64,000 bases of DNA, from positions 806,001 through 870,000 of the forward strand of contig NZ_PKFN01000008.1 of the NCBI RefSeq assembly GCF_002933395.1, read 5' to 3'. The position numbers and the translations under genes are program-made. This DNA comes from Yoonia maritima (GTDB lineage Bacteria; Pseudomonadota; Alphaproteobacteria; Rhodobacterales; Rhodobacteraceae). Numbering within the stretch: position 1 is the stretch's first letter; every line of letters starts with the position of its first letter. A model generated the notes under the pieces. The model had not been told where the DNA came from, did no database searches, and worked only from the letters and a program-made list of their open reading frames with translations. Positions 1-8,835 of this stretch are shown here, piece after piece.

Positions 1-489
1 GCGCAGCACCCAGCCCAGATCAAGTTCAAGCATCAGATCGTCAGATGCCGCAGCAATCAGATCAAGCGGTAGATCACCTGTTTCTGTCGCGACAAATTCA
101 AAGTCATGGTTATGCCAACCAAACACAAGCCCTGCGTCTTGAAACGGCTTGCCCGCTTCGGCCAGACGCGCACCAAACGCAACCCAACCAGCGGCATCCT
201 TGGGGCGATCATCTGGCATAACAAATGGCACGATAACCTTGGTCGCACCTAAGTCCTTGGCGATGGCGATCATAATAGCGGCATCATCTTCGGCCATATC
301 CAGCCCAATGTGGGTGCTGGTCATTTTCAGACCAGTCGCGTCCAAACCGGCCTTTAGACCATCGATATCACCGAATAGACCACCATAGCCTTCGACCTCT
401 TTAAAGCCTGTTTCGGCAAGCATCGTAAGCGTATCACCCAGCGGCGGGAAATTCCGTGAGCAGAAGAGTTGATATGAAATCTGTGTCAT
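1..489 (-). CDS. Sugar phosphate isomerase/epimerase, C-terminus off the edge
   Basis: Partial gene: 163 codons are visible and the frame is still open at base 1. The protein begins MTQISYQLFCSRNFPPLGDT and reads like the AP-endonuclease-type TIM barrels of the sugar phosphate isomerase/epimerase family. The visible signs are an early GFKEVEGYGG strand-turn, His60 in a TSTHIGL segment, and HNHDFEF at residues 126-132, which carries metal-ligand-type residues of this family. The ATG at 489 is preceded by AAGGAA at good spacing and lies 14 bases behind the beta-mannosidase stop, so it is the last visible gene of the sugar operon. Inferred role: isomerising or epimerising the sugar released by the mannosidase. 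The exact substrate cannot be told, and the family also includes xylose isomerase-like and inosose-type enzymes. Confidence 0.8.
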   Translation of the reverse strand, partial: MTQISYQLFCSRNFPPLGDTLTMLAETGFKEVEGYGGLFGDIDGLKAGLDATGLKMTSTHIGLDMAEDDAAIMIAIAKDLGATKVIVPFVMPDDRPKDAAGWVAFGARLAEAGKPFQDAGLVFGWHNHDFEFVATETGDLPLDLIAAASDDLMLELDLGWVLR

Positions 490-503
490 CTTGAGTTCCT
501 TGT

Positions 504-2876
504 TTAGGCGTAGGTCGCGCTATGCAGATCGCGCAGCGTGAAATCGGGTTTGTCATCTGGGTTGTTTGGCGTGAACTGAACGACCTTGGTCTGCCCCGGT
601 AGCAACGTGAAAGCGTTGTCATCACAGCGCCCAGGCACGTCCGCCTCGACCGCGACGAACAGCGCAAGCGTATCCGCAGTAATCGTGATTACATTGCCAT
701 CGACGCTATACAGCAGGTTGGCCGCTGGCAGGTCATAGTCCTTGTAGGGTTTGGGCGCGAAGGTATCGCTGCCCTTGGTGCCGTCCGATACGTCCCATTC
801 ATAGTGCAGCATTTCGTCTGCACGCAGATCGCTGGCCGACACGGTCAGAACATCGACAGCGTTTTCTGCAACCGATGCGCCACCTGCGCCCAGTTCACGC
901 AAAGCCCCGGTCATATCAACGCCGTAGACTGCAACGGTCACATCGCAGGCCTCTGGCATGTCGTTGATGGCGCGCAGCACAAATTCACCATCTTGCGGCA
1001 CTGCGGTCACCAAAACTGGCGCATAGAAGTCGCGCGCCATGTGGTGAAGCAACTTCCAATCGCCACCATGATCCAACGACGCCCATGAACAAACTGGCCA
1101 TGTGTCGTTTAGCTGCCAAATCAGGGTACCCATGCAGCGCGGTTTCAAACTACGCCAGTGGGTAACTGCGGTTTTAATCGCCAGTCCCTGCTGGACTTGG
1201 GACATATAGACAAAGTCATCAAAGTTTTTGGGCCAGCGGAAATAGCGGAACATCGTTTCTGCGATCCGCGCATTGCCGCCTTCGTTCTTTTGGTGGCTTT
1301 CCAATACGGGTGCCGCGATGTTCTGGTCCGCCTCGCCTGCGAATTTACGCACGGCGTTCATTGATGGATAGCTTTGGAAACCGAATTCAGAGCAGAACCG
1401 CGGGCTTACATCCCTGTAGTGTTCAAAATCGCGTCCTTCGTGCCAAACCGACCAGAAATGCATATCCCCTGATCCGTCATCATGCCACGCATCGCCAAAG
1501 TTCATTGGCCCCGGTGAAGGCGAAGACGGCCACCAAATCGCAGTCGGATCAGTTTCCAACAACTGCGTTTCGATGGCCCGGTTCAAGCGGTCGTAGTTGA
1601 CCAAATACCGATCGCGGTCGTTGATGCTGCAATCATACCACCCCAGTGCGCCGATCAGTTCGTTGTCACCACACCAGATTGCGATGCAGGCGTGATGATG
1701 CATCCGCGCGACATTGTCTTTGATCTCGGCGCGGACTTCATCCAGATAGTCATTGTCGGATGGGTATAGGTTGCAGGCAAACATAAAATCCTGCCAGACC
1801 AACAGGCCCAATTCATCGCAGGTATCATAGAACGAGGTTGGTTCGTAGCGGCCACCGCCCCAGATACGGACCATGTTCATGTTCGCGTCGACCGCCGACT
1901 GAAGTAGGTCGCGTGTCTTTTCTTCGGTAATTTGCCCCGGCAGTGCATCAGCAGGAATCCAGTTGGCCCCTTTGCAGAACACGTCACGACCGTTGATGCG
2001 GAACTTAAACCCTAGCCCGGCCTCATCCGTTTCCGTTACCAGCTCCATCTTACGCAGGCCGATCCGACGGTGTGCTCTGGCAGTACCAGCTGTCACGGTC
2101 AGGTCGTATAGCGGTTGGTCGCCCTGATCAGCGGGCCACCAAAGATCTGGGTTCTCGATCACCGCAGTCAGTGCGCAAATACCGTTTTGGCTGATGCCCG
2201 TTACAGTCTGCCCTGCAATTGTCGCCGATACTTCACCAGTGTGGTTTTCGGTGTGAACAATCACACCTAGCATCACCGCACCTTCGGCGTGTTCTTGGGT
2301 AATCGCCAAACGTTCGATCCGCGCGGCTTGTGACGGTTCAATCGCCATCGTGCCATAGATGCCGAACGGAGCCAGCGCGATATTCCAATCCCAACCGAAA
2401 TCACAGGCTGGTTTGCGCAGCATATTCCCATCTGGGATCGGACAGTTCTTACTTATTGGTAACGGGAAAGGATGCGCCGCTTGTTTCTCTCCGCCCGTTA
2501 CAACAGGCGAATGGAAAGTGATGCTGATGCTATTCGATCCGACCTTTGCGACATCGGACAATGGTACACGGTAGGTACGAAATGCGTTCTCTGCTTCGAG
2601 TACGACTTGATCGTTAACACGGACAGTTACGACAGTATCCATTTCGGACAAAACCAAATCTAAATCGATTTCGGAACTGTCGAAATGACGCGTGACCGTC
2701 CAGTCGCGTTCGCAAATCCAGCGCAGATCATATTCGTTACGCCCCCAATAGGGGTCGACGATCAGCCCTGCCTCGTGCAGAGCAGTAATTCCATCGGTGG
2801 GCAGATGCATCACACAGGTGTAATCGCCGCTGTCATCAGACAGCGACCATTCACCAGCCAAGTTTAAATGTGTCAC
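504..2876 (-). CDS. Beta-mannosidase, glycoside hydrolase family 2
   Basis: A 790-residue GH2 beta-mannosidase, the usual length for the family, which removes terminal beta-mannose from manno-oligosaccharides or glycans. An N-terminal jelly roll (LNLAGEWSLSDD) is followed by immunoglobulin-like domains and a TIM barrel with NMVRIWGGGRYE and FYDTCDELGLLVWQDF. The acid/base is Glu406 in IAIWCGDNE and the nucleophile is Glu497 in FCSEFGFQSYPS; both are intact. No signal peptide is seen, so it should act in the cytoplasm on sugars brought in by the neighbouring ABC importer. Its ATG overlaps the stop of the upstream ATPase gene (ATGA, 2873-2876), which indicates translational coupling. Activity on beta-mannosides follows from the family; the natural oligosaccharide is not shown by the sequence. 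Confidence 0.9.
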   Translation of the reverse strand: MTHLNLAGEWSLSDDSGDYTCVMHLPTDGITALHEAGLIVDPYWGRNEYDLRWICERDWTVTRHFDSSEIDLDLVLSEMDTVVTVRVNDQVVLEAENAFRTYRVPLSDVAKVGSNSISITFHSPVVTGGEKQAAHPFPLPISKNCPIPDGNMLRKPACDFGWDWNIALAPFGIYGTMAIEPSQAARIERLAITQEHAEGAVMLGVIVHTENHTGEVSATIAGQTVTGISQNGICALTAVIENPDLWWPADQGDQPLYDLTVTAGTARAHRRIGLRKMELVTETDEAGLGFKFRINGRDVFCKGANWIPADALPGQITEEKTRDLLQSAVDANMNMVRIWGGGRYEPTSFYDTCDELGLLVWQDFMFACNLYPSDNDYLDEVRAEIKDNVARMHHHACIAIWCGDNELIGALGWYDCSINDRDRYLVNYDRLNRAIETQLLETDPTAIWWPSSPSPGPMNFGDAWHDDGSGDMHFWSVWHEGRDFEHYRDVSPRFCSEFGFQSYPSMNAVRKFAGEADQNIAAPVLESHQKNEGGNARIAETMFRYFRWPKNFDDFVYMSQVQQGLAIKTAVTHWRSLKPRCMGTLIWQLNDTWPVCSWASLDHGGDWKLLHHMARDFYAPVLVTAVPQDGEFVLRAINDMPEACDVTVAVYGVDMTGALRELGAGGASVAENAVDVLTVSASDLRADEMLHYEWDVSDGTKGSDTFAPKPYKDYDLPAANLLYSVDGNVITITADTLALFVAVEADVPGRCDDNAFTLLPGQTKVVQFTPNNPDDKPDFTLRDLHSATYA

Positions 2877-3952
2877 AGGCGATCCTCGGTTGATTTATCA
2901 AAGAGCGACGCGCGCGACGGGTCGATCCCAATCGCAAGCGTTTCACCGGCTTTTACCCTCGCCTGACCATCCATCCGAATACGGAACGCATGTTGGCCAA
3001 GCTTCGCATAAACCAGCGTATCTGAACCCATTGGCTCAACCAGATCGACGTCAGCTTCGAATTGCAGTGGCGCATTTCGCACCAGTTCACCCGTTACGAC
3101 ATGTTCTGGCCGGATACCGATAACAACAGGGCGATCAGCAGTTTGCGGTGCAACAAAATCATAACCCGTCATCGGCATAACCATGTCATCCAACTTAAAC
3201 GCACCACCTATCAACTGACCTTCCAAGAAGTTCATCGACGGGCTGCCGATAAAGTCAGCGACATAGAGGTTGCGCGGTTGGTTATAGATCTCATCCGGGC
3301 TGCCGAGCTGCATGATCTTGCCGCCCTTCATGACCGCGATACGGTCGGCCAATGTCATGGCTTCGACCTGATCGTGGGTTACGTAAATCATGGTATTTTG
3401 CAGTTGGTTGTGCAGACGTTTTAGTTCGACCCGCAGGTCAACGCGCAGTTTGGCATCAAGGTTCGACAAGGGTTCATCGAACAAGAACACATCGACATCG
3501 CGGACCAAGGCACGACCAATGGCAACACGCTGCCGCTGTCCACCAGACAATGCACCCGGCTTGCGGTCAAGCAACGGTTCAATTTGCAAGATTTCAGCCG
3601 CCCGCGCGACCCGCTTTTCGATCTCGTCTTTTGGAACCTTGGCGTTTTTCAGACCAAACGAAAGATTCCCCTTCACGCTCATCTGCGGATAAAGCGCGTA
3701 AGACTGGAACACCATGCCGATGCCCCGTTCAGACGGTTCGGCCCATGTTACGTTTTGGCCTTTGATGTGAATCTGGCCGTCAGTGACCTCTAACAGGCCA
3801 GCGATGCAATTCAGCAGCGTTGACTTACCACAGCCAGACGACCCCAGCAGCACAAGGAATTCGCCTTCGCCGATGTCTAGGTTCAAGTTTTGCAGCACCT
3901 TCACAGCGCCAAACGAAAGGTCGAGGTTTTTGATTTCTACAGAGTTAGTCAT
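2873..3952 (-). CDS. Sugar ABC importer ATPase (MalK/UgpC type)
   Basis: ATP-hydrolysing subunit of the carbohydrate importer encoded just upstream. The 359 residues fit the MalK/UgpC group, with an ABC domain followed by a C-terminal OB-fold (TOBE) regulatory domain of about 120 residues. Walker A is GSSGCGKST at 37-45, the signature is LSGGQRQRVAIGRAL, Walker B with its D-loop is VFLFDEPLSNLDAKLR, and the H-loop is MIYVTHDQVEAMTLADR. It lies 6 bases behind the second permease and overlaps the mannosidase by four bases. MalK-type ATPases often energise several importers, so it could serve more than this locus, but its position argues for a dedicated role. Confidence 0.93.
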   Translation of the reverse strand: MTNSVEIKNLDLSFGAVKVLQNLNLDIGEGEFLVLLGSSGCGKSTLLNCIAGLLEVTDGQIHIKGQNVTWAEPSERGIGMVFQSYALYPQMSVKGNLSFGLKNAKVPKDEIEKRVARAAEILQIEPLLDRKPGALSGGQRQRVAIGRALVRDVDVFLFDEPLSNLDAKLRVDLRVELKRLHNQLQNTMIYVTHDQVEAMTLADRIAVMKGGKIMQLGSPDEIYNQPRNLYVADFIGSPSMNFLEGQLIGGAFKLDDMVMPMTGYDFVAPQTADRPVVIGIRPEHVVTGELVRNAPLQFEADVDLVEPMGSDTLVYAKLGQHAFRIRMDGQARVKAGETLAIGIDPSRASLFDKSTEDRL

Positions 3953-3958
3953 GTTTTA

Positions 3959-4894
3959 TCAGCCTTTGACAGCGCCGGCAGCGATGCCGCGTACGAAGAG
4001 TTTGCCAGAGGCAAAGTAAATGACGAGAGGAACAAGCCCGGTCAGCAACGTGGCTGCCATGTTTACGTTATATTCCTTCACGCCCTGCACAGAGTTCACG
4101 ATATTGTTCAGCTGCACGGTCATCGGATACCGATCAGGCGACGAAATATACGTCACCCCAAACAAGAAGTCGTTCCAGATACCTGTCACCTGAATGATCA
4201 ATGACACGACAAAGATCGGTAGCGACATCGGCAGCATGATCCGAAAGAAGATTGCCCAAAAGCCAGCGCCATCGACGCGTGCAGCTTTGAATAACTCTTC
4301 GGGGATCGATGCAAAGTAGTTCCGAAACAGCAACGTGTTAATCGGCATCCCAAAAGCCACGTGAACCAGAACCAGCCCAGTCAATGACCCATAAAGACCC
4401 GCTTCGCGCAGTAGGATAACGATTGGGTACAGCATGATTTGGTAAGGAATGAATGCGCCAATCATAAGGATGCCAAAGAATACTTCGGACCCTTTGAATT
4501 TCCACATCGATAAGGCGTAGCCGTTCACGCTTGCTACCGCGACTGAAATAATCAGCGACGGGATCAGAATGCGGACAGAGTTCCAGAACCCACGCGACAA
4601 GCCATCACAGTTGATCCCGGTGCAGGCTTGCGACCATGCCTTGACCCATGGTTCAAAGGTGACTTCCATTGGTGGGGCAAAGATGTTGCCGACCTGAATT
4701 TCGGGCAACCCCTTAAGTGATGTCACGACCATCACATAAAGCGGTAAAGCGTAATAAAGTGCGACAACGATCAACGTGCCGTAGATCATAATGTTAGTGC
4801 GGTTAAAGGCGCGCTTTGGTTTCGGTCCGCGCGGCCCTGTCATTGCAGCGGTCATTGTTCCTGAATCAGCCACGCTTCTTTCCTCCAAATTCAA
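3959..4894 (-). CDS. Sugar ABC importer permease (MalG type)
   Basis: Inner-membrane permease of 311 residues with about six membrane helices; the first follows a 30-residue basic tail (PRGPKPKRAFNRTNIMIYG). The cytoplasmic EAA loop that docks on the ATPase is EELFKAARVDGAGFWAIFF, followed by RIMLPMSLP. The large periplasmic segment after helix one contains a Cys pair (ACTGINC), plausibly a disulfide. Its start overlaps the end of the preceding permease gene by 29 bases. The pair would form the MalF/MalG-like heterodimer of the importer. The substrate is not evident from the permease itself and is inferred from the beta-mannosidase. Confidence 0.92.
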   Translation of the reverse strand: MNLEERSVADSGTMTAAMTGPRGPKPKRAFNRTNIMIYGTLIVVALYYALPLYVMVVTSLKGLPEIQVGNIFAPPMEVTFEPWVKAWSQACTGINCDGLSRGFWNSVRILIPSLIISVAVASVNGYALSMWKFKGSEVFFGILMIGAFIPYQIMLYPIVILLREAGLYGSLTGLVLVHVAFGMPINTLLFRNYFASIPEELFKAARVDGAGFWAIFFRIMLPMSLPIFVVSLIIQVTGIWNDFLFGVTYISSPDRYPMTVQLNNIVNSVQGVKEYNVNMAATLLTGLVPLVIYFASGKLFVRGIAAGAVKG

Positions 4895-5804
4895 GAATTG
4901 CCCAAGGGACCAGAATGATCACAACAGTGACCAGCATCATGGTCGAAGCAGCAAAGCCCTGCCCAAGGTTCTGACCACCAAACATGGACGTCATCACGTA
5001 CATCGCAGGCACCTGCGAACTAATCCCCGGCCCACCAGAGGTCTGGGCAACCACGAGGTCGTATAGCTTCACGATCCCAGAACCGATTAGAACCAGCGAC
5101 GTCACAAAAACAGGACGCATCATGGGGATAATAACGCGGATATACGTTTTTACAGTGCCAATCCCATCAACGCGGGCGGCCTTCCAAATGTCTTCATCAA
5201 TGCCGCGCAACCCGGCAAGCATGATGCACATGATCAAACCTGTACCTTGCCACAGCCCCGCGATCAGCAATCCGAACATGACGATCTTTGAATTATTCAT
5301 TGGGTCGAAAGCAAAGCTTTCCCACCCCATCTCGCGGATTATATTTTGCAAACCAAGCTGGGGGTTCAAAATCCATTGCCACACAAGCCCTGTTACGATG
5401 AAAGATAGCGCAAAAGGATACAGGAAAATCGTACGAAGCACGCCTTCGCCACGCACCTTGCGGTCAAGTAACGCCGCAAGCGTAAACCCAATGACAAGCG
5501 TCAAGATCAGAGAACAGATACCATAGATGGCTAAGTTCTCGATCGACACGATCCATTTGCGGCTACTCCAAAGACGCTCGTATTGGTCCAGACCAACCCA
5601 TTTCAGGCGCGGTAAAAGACCAGAACTGGTGAAGGAATAGACAATCGTCCAAACCGTGCCACCAACAAAGATGACGAGTGCGGTGAACACCATCGGCAAA
5701 GACGCGATTTTTGACGACAAATTCTTAAAAATGCGTGTGGGTTTTCGGGCTGGGGTGCCCTGCCCTGCTTGCGCAGTGGCATCTGTGGCATCGGAAAGCG
5801 CCAT
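4866..5804 (-). CDS. Sugar ABC importer permease (MalF type)
   Basis: First permease of the importer, 312 residues, about six membrane helices after a cytoplasmic N-terminal tail of some 35 residues. The EAA motif is DEDIWKAARVDGIGTVKTY followed by RVIIPMMRP. The gene sits 82 bases behind the binding-protein gene; that gap holds a GC-rich hairpin that probably sets the expression ratio between them. It shares 29 bases with the following permease gene. Assignment to the MalF/UgpA-like binding-protein-dependent permeases is firm; the transported sugar is inferred from context. Confidence 0.92.
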   Translation of the reverse strand: MALSDATDATAQAGQGTPARKPTRIFKNLSSKIASLPMVFTALVIFVGGTVWTIVYSFTSSGLLPRLKWVGLDQYERLWSSRKWIVSIENLAIYGICSLILTLVIGFTLAALLDRKVRGEGVLRTIFLYPFALSFIVTGLVWQWILNPQLGLQNIIREMGWESFAFDPMNNSKIVMFGLLIAGLWQGTGLIMCIMLAGLRGIDEDIWKAARVDGIGTVKTYIRVIIPMMRPVFVTSLVLIGSGIVKLYDLVVAQTSGGPGISSQVPAMYVMTSMFGGQNLGQGFAASTMMLVTVVIILVPWAILEFGGKKRG

Positions 5805-5839
5805 TTATTCCTCCCTGAGTGATCGCTACACCGCGACAC

Positions 5840-5862
5840 AGGCCCCCCGAAAAGGAGGGCCT
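5840..5862 (-). terminator. Hairpin between binding-protein and permease genes
   Basis: Nine-base arms (AGGCCCCCC and GGAGGGCCT with one mismatch) close a short A-rich loop, all inside the 82-base gap between the solute-binding protein and the first permease. There is no T-run on the minus strand, so it is more likely a transcript-stabilising or attenuating stem than a full terminator. Such stems commonly keep binding protein in excess over membrane subunits. Confidence 0.6.
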
Positions 5863-5886
5863 ATGCACGTTTAGCATGTTACGAAA

Positions 5887-7116
5887 TTAGTCAGCGTCGG
5901 CGATAATATCGGCGTATGCGGACTGAACTTCTGCAGCAGTCATGGAAGGTGTGTTCCAGAACTCTGTCATCAGGTCGTTAAGCTGTGTCACTGTGTCAGG
6001 TGACAGCAGTGTTTCACCAGCAGGCAATGTTGCGCCAGCGGCAAGAAGGTCGAGACCTTTTTGTGTACATTCGTTCACAGTAGTCAGGTCAACGTCACCG
6101 CGCACAGGCAGCGAACCCTTGGCAGAGTTGAATGACACTTGAACAGGTGGAGACAGCAGCATTGCTGCCAGTTCTTTTTGGCCTGCTGTGATTTCTGCAT
6201 CATCTACAACTGGGAAGTAGAACGCATCACCACCCGTTTGCAGAACGCCAACTTCACCCAGACCGGGTAGGCAAGAATAGTCTTCACCAGCGACTTCACC
6301 AGCCAAAGCAAATTCACCCTGTGCCCAGTCACCCATGATTTGCGCACCAGCGGTGTCGTTGATGACTGCTGCTGTCGCTTGGTTCCAGTCTTGAACGTTT
6401 AGACCTTCGGACAGTGAACGTGCCGCACCGAATGCTTCGAATACGCGCGTATATTCATCGCTCATCACCGCATCGACGCTTTTGTCGCGGTTCACAGCAA
6501 GCCATGCTTCGGTACCAGCCAACGCAACCGAGATCACGCCGAACGCACCGTTTTGCTGCCAAGACTGCCCACCCATCGCAAGCGGTGTAATACCTGCATC
6601 TTGAAGCGCACCAGCGGATTCTGAAAATTCGGTCCAGTTCGTTGGAACCGGCAGACCGGCCTTTTCATAGGCCCCGTTTGACAACCACATCCACTGCCAA
6701 GAGTGAATGTTAACTGGCGCGCAGTAAATGCGACCGTCTACAGTACATGCGTCCAAAAGGTTTGGTGGATTCACGATATCGGCCCAGCCTTCAGCTTCGG
6801 CGACATCTGTTAGGTCTAAAAGAAGACCTGCTTCGATCAATTCTTCAGCTTGACGACCATGGTTGAATTGGAACGCTGCGGGTGGATCGCCGCCGATGAT
6901 CCGGCTGACCATGATTGGGCGGGCGGTATCGCCACCACCAGCAATCGCGCCATCAATCCACTTATTTCCGGATGCATCCCATGCTTCGGCAAATTTACCT
7001 ACAGCTGCCGCTTCTCCGCCGGATGTCCACCAGTGCATAACCTCCAATTCGACCGCTGACGCGGAAGATGCACTGACGATAGCGGAGAACGCCATCAATT
7101 TGGTTGTCAGTTTCAC
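5887..7116 (-). CDS. Sugar ABC importer periplasmic binding protein
   Basis: A 409-residue extracytoplasmic solute-binding protein of family 1 (MalE/UgpB-like). It starts with a Sec signal peptide (MKLTTKLMAFSAIVSASSASA, cleaved near residue 22), then VELEVMHWWTSGGEAAAVG, the usual first strand of carbohydrate-binding members. DGAIAGGGDTARPIMVSRI and the Trp-rich NIHSWQWMWLSNGAY lie where this family lines its sugar cleft. It is the first gene of the leftward operon and faces a LacI-type regulator across 204 bases, with two operator-like palindromes close to its start. Likely ligand: a manno-oligosaccharide or related sugar, inferred only from the downstream beta-mannosidase. Confidence 0.92.
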   Translation of the reverse strand: MKLTTKLMAFSAIVSASSASAVELEVMHWWTSGGEAAAVGKFAEAWDASGNKWIDGAIAGGGDTARPIMVSRIIGGDPPAAFQFNHGRQAEELIEAGLLLDLTDVAEAEGWADIVNPPNLLDACTVDGRIYCAPVNIHSWQWMWLSNGAYEKAGLPVPTNWTEFSESAGALQDAGITPLAMGGQSWQQNGAFGVISVALAGTEAWLAVNRDKSVDAVMSDEYTRVFEAFGAARSLSEGLNVQDWNQATAAVINDTAGAQIMGDWAQGEFALAGEVAGEDYSCLPGLGEVGVLQTGGDAFYFPVVDDAEITAGQKELAAMLLSPPVQVSFNSAKGSLPVRGDVDLTTVNECTQKGLDLLAAGATLPAGETLLSPDTVTQLNDLMTEFWNTPSMTAAEVQSAYADIIADAD

Positions 7117-7133
7117 GATTCTCTCCTCCCTGG

Positions 7134-7151
7134 TTCTAAATCGTTGTAGAA
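7134..7151. promoter_or_regulatory. LacI-family operator-like palindrome 1
   Basis: Palindrome TTCTAAATC/GTTGTAGAA centred on a CpG at 7142/7143, with 7 of 9 base pairs symmetric. The central CG and half-site length are typical of LacI-family operators. It lies 18 bases upstream of the binding-protein ATG, where repressor would block transcription or early elongation, and directly abuts the second site. Confidence 0.5.
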
Positions 7152-7171
7152 AAGCTATATCGATTTAGATT
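7152..7171. promoter_or_regulatory. LacI-family operator-like palindrome 2
   Basis: Palindrome AAGCTATATC/GATTTAGATT centred on a CpG at 7161/7162, with 8 of 10 base pairs symmetric. Its centre is 19 bases from the centre of the neighbouring site. Across the two sites the outer arms TCTAAATCG (7135-7143) and CGATTTAGA (7161-7169) are exact reverse complements, which supports one protein recognising both. Confidence 0.55.
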
Positions 7172-7320
7172 GACCTAGCAAGTAAAATTAAGCCAGAGTT
7201 ATATTTAGACGCGAACACCCGAACCAAAGCATTGTTATTGAATGGTTTTCAGGATTATACGGGTGGCTACGGGGATGAATTCCCGTGGAAATCCGGTCGC
7301 GCAAGGGAGGAATTCACGCC

Positions 7321-8364
7321 ATGCCAGAAAAGAAGGTTCCGACAAACGGCGCTCCTGCTGAGCGCCCCAAAGATGGAAAACCAACGCTCAAAACGATTGC
7401 TCGGATTAGCGGGCTTGCCGTGCCGACGGTGTCGCGCGCCCTGAATGACGCACCCGACATCGGGAACGAAACCAAAAAGCTAATTCGTAAAATCGCCAAA
7501 GATATTGGGTATGTTCCCAACCGTGCAGGTGTACGGTTACGCACGGGACGTACAAATGTCATTGGCCTTGTTATGTCGACAGAACATGACCTGATGAGCC
7601 ATACCGCGCGTCTGATTTCGTCAGTCGCAAGCGGCCTACGTGACACTCCATTCCACATGGTCGTCACGCCGTTTTTCCCAGACCAAGACCCAATGGACCC
7701 GATCCGATATATTGTGGAATCCGGCTCGGCTGATGCGATCATCCTGAACCAAATTCGCCCGGATGACCCGCGCGTAGCTTATCTAATGGAACGCGGATTT
7801 CCCTTTGCTGCACATGGCCGGTCCAACTGGGCTGATCAGCACCCATATTATGACTACGACAACGAAGCGTTTGGCCATCTTGCCCTAACAAAACTGGTCG
7901 CACATGGTCGCAAAAACATCCTTGTTATCGCGCCGCCGATTGAACACAGCTATGCGCTTCATCTTTTGGCGGGCGTAAATACGGCTGCGACAGAACATGG
8001 TGTCACAACAATTGTCGCGGATAGCGTCACCAGCGATAGTTCGATCGCCGACGTTGTTGCCTATATTAACCACTCTCTAACCCAGCACCCTGAGATTGAC
8101 GCAATACTGTCCGCATCCACATCTTCGGCCATGGCCGCCGTTGCAGCGATTGAACAATCCGGTGGGCAGGTCGGTAAGGAAATAGATGTCTTCGCAAAAG
8201 AGGCTCTTCCCTTTCTGAAGCTATTTCGTGCTGACATTTTGACAGTTGCAGAACAAGTCGGCACCGCCGGACAGTTCCTCGCCAAAGCCGCCATTCAAGC
8301 GATCAGGCAACCAACTGCGCCACCAATGCAGCAACTAGAAGTCCCGCTAGACGACAACCTTTAG
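7321..8364 (+). CDS. LacI-family transcriptional regulator
   Basis: Regulator of 347 residues. An N-terminal LacI-type helix-turn-helix (TLKTIARISGLAVPTVSRAL) with hinge PNRAGVRLRTGRTNVIGLV is followed by a periplasmic-binding-like sensor domain. The frame is open from a GTG at 7285, but the ATG at 7321 is preferred: it has GGGAGG ten bases upstream and gives the usual short N-terminal arm. It is divergent from the sugar importer, and the two palindromes in the shared gap are its likely targets. It probably represses the importer/mannosidase operon until the sugar or a phosphorylated product binds. The last 18 bases overlap the convergent gluconokinase gene. Confidence 0.9.
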   Translation: MPEKKVPTNGAPAERPKDGKPTLKTIARISGLAVPTVSRALNDAPDIGNETKKLIRKIAKDIGYVPNRAGVRLRTGRTNVIGLVMSTEHDLMSHTARLISSVASGLRDTPFHMVVTPFFPDQDPMDPIRYIVESGSADAIILNQIRPDDPRVAYLMERGFPFAAHGRSNWADQHPYYDYDNEAFGHLALTKLVAHGRKNILVIAPPIEHSYALHLLAGVNTAATEHGVTTIVADSVTSDSSIADVVAYINHSLTQHPEIDAILSASTSSAMAAVAAIEQSGGQVGKEIDVFAKEALPFLKLFRADILTVAEQVGTAGQFLAKAAIQAIRQPTAPPMQQLEVPLDDNL

Positions 8365-8832
8365 TGCGCTAATGATATCCGCGATAGGCTGATCAATGGA
8401 AACTGACACCTCTGGCGATACTGGCACCTCAAGCGCGGCAAACTGACTGTCTAACAGGCTCGTCGGCATGTAATGATTTTGCCGCGCGGATAGCCGTGCT
8501 GATACAACATCATATGGCGCGTCCAGATAGCAAATTTTCAGGTCTGGCACAGCAGCACGCAAATAATCCCGATAACTACGTTTAAGAGCGGAACAAGCAA
8601 ACACGGTCACTTTATCGTTGCGGGCGCTGTTCACGGCCGCCGCGAGCTGATCAAGCCAGGGCCAACGCATTTCGTCCGTCAACGGGTGACCTGCCGCCAT
8701 ATGATCGACGTTGCTTTTGGGGTGATAGTCATCACCGTCCAAAAATACGCCGCCTACCGCATCGGCCAAGCCTGCTGCGATGGTCGATTTTCCAGCGCCC
8801 GAAACGCCCATGACCATGATTGCTTGCTGCAT
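8347..8832 (-). CDS. gntK: Gluconokinase
   Basis: A 161-residue P-loop kinase of the GntK/IdnK family that phosphorylates D-gluconate to 6-phosphogluconate with ATP. P-loop GVSGAGKS at 9-16, then the family hallmark FLDGDDYHPKSNVDHMAAGHPLTDEMRWPWL, given here only as its key features (DGDD, HP, N, KM-like and PLTD), and a CSALKRSYRD segment. Length is typical. It converges on the LacI gene with an 18-base overlap and is followed by a 3-base gap from the LOG-family gene, which is read in the same direction. Gluconate may feed the pentose phosphate or Entner-Doudoroff route. Confidence 0.92.
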   Translation of the reverse strand: MQQAIMVMGVSGAGKSTIAAGLADAVGGVFLDGDDYHPKSNVDHMAAGHPLTDEMRWPWLDQLAAAVNSARNDKVTVFACSALKRSYRDYLRAAVPDLKICYLDAPYDVVSARLSARQNHYMPTSLLDSQFAALEVPVSPEVSVSIDQPIADIISALKVVV

Positions 8833-8835
8833 TAC

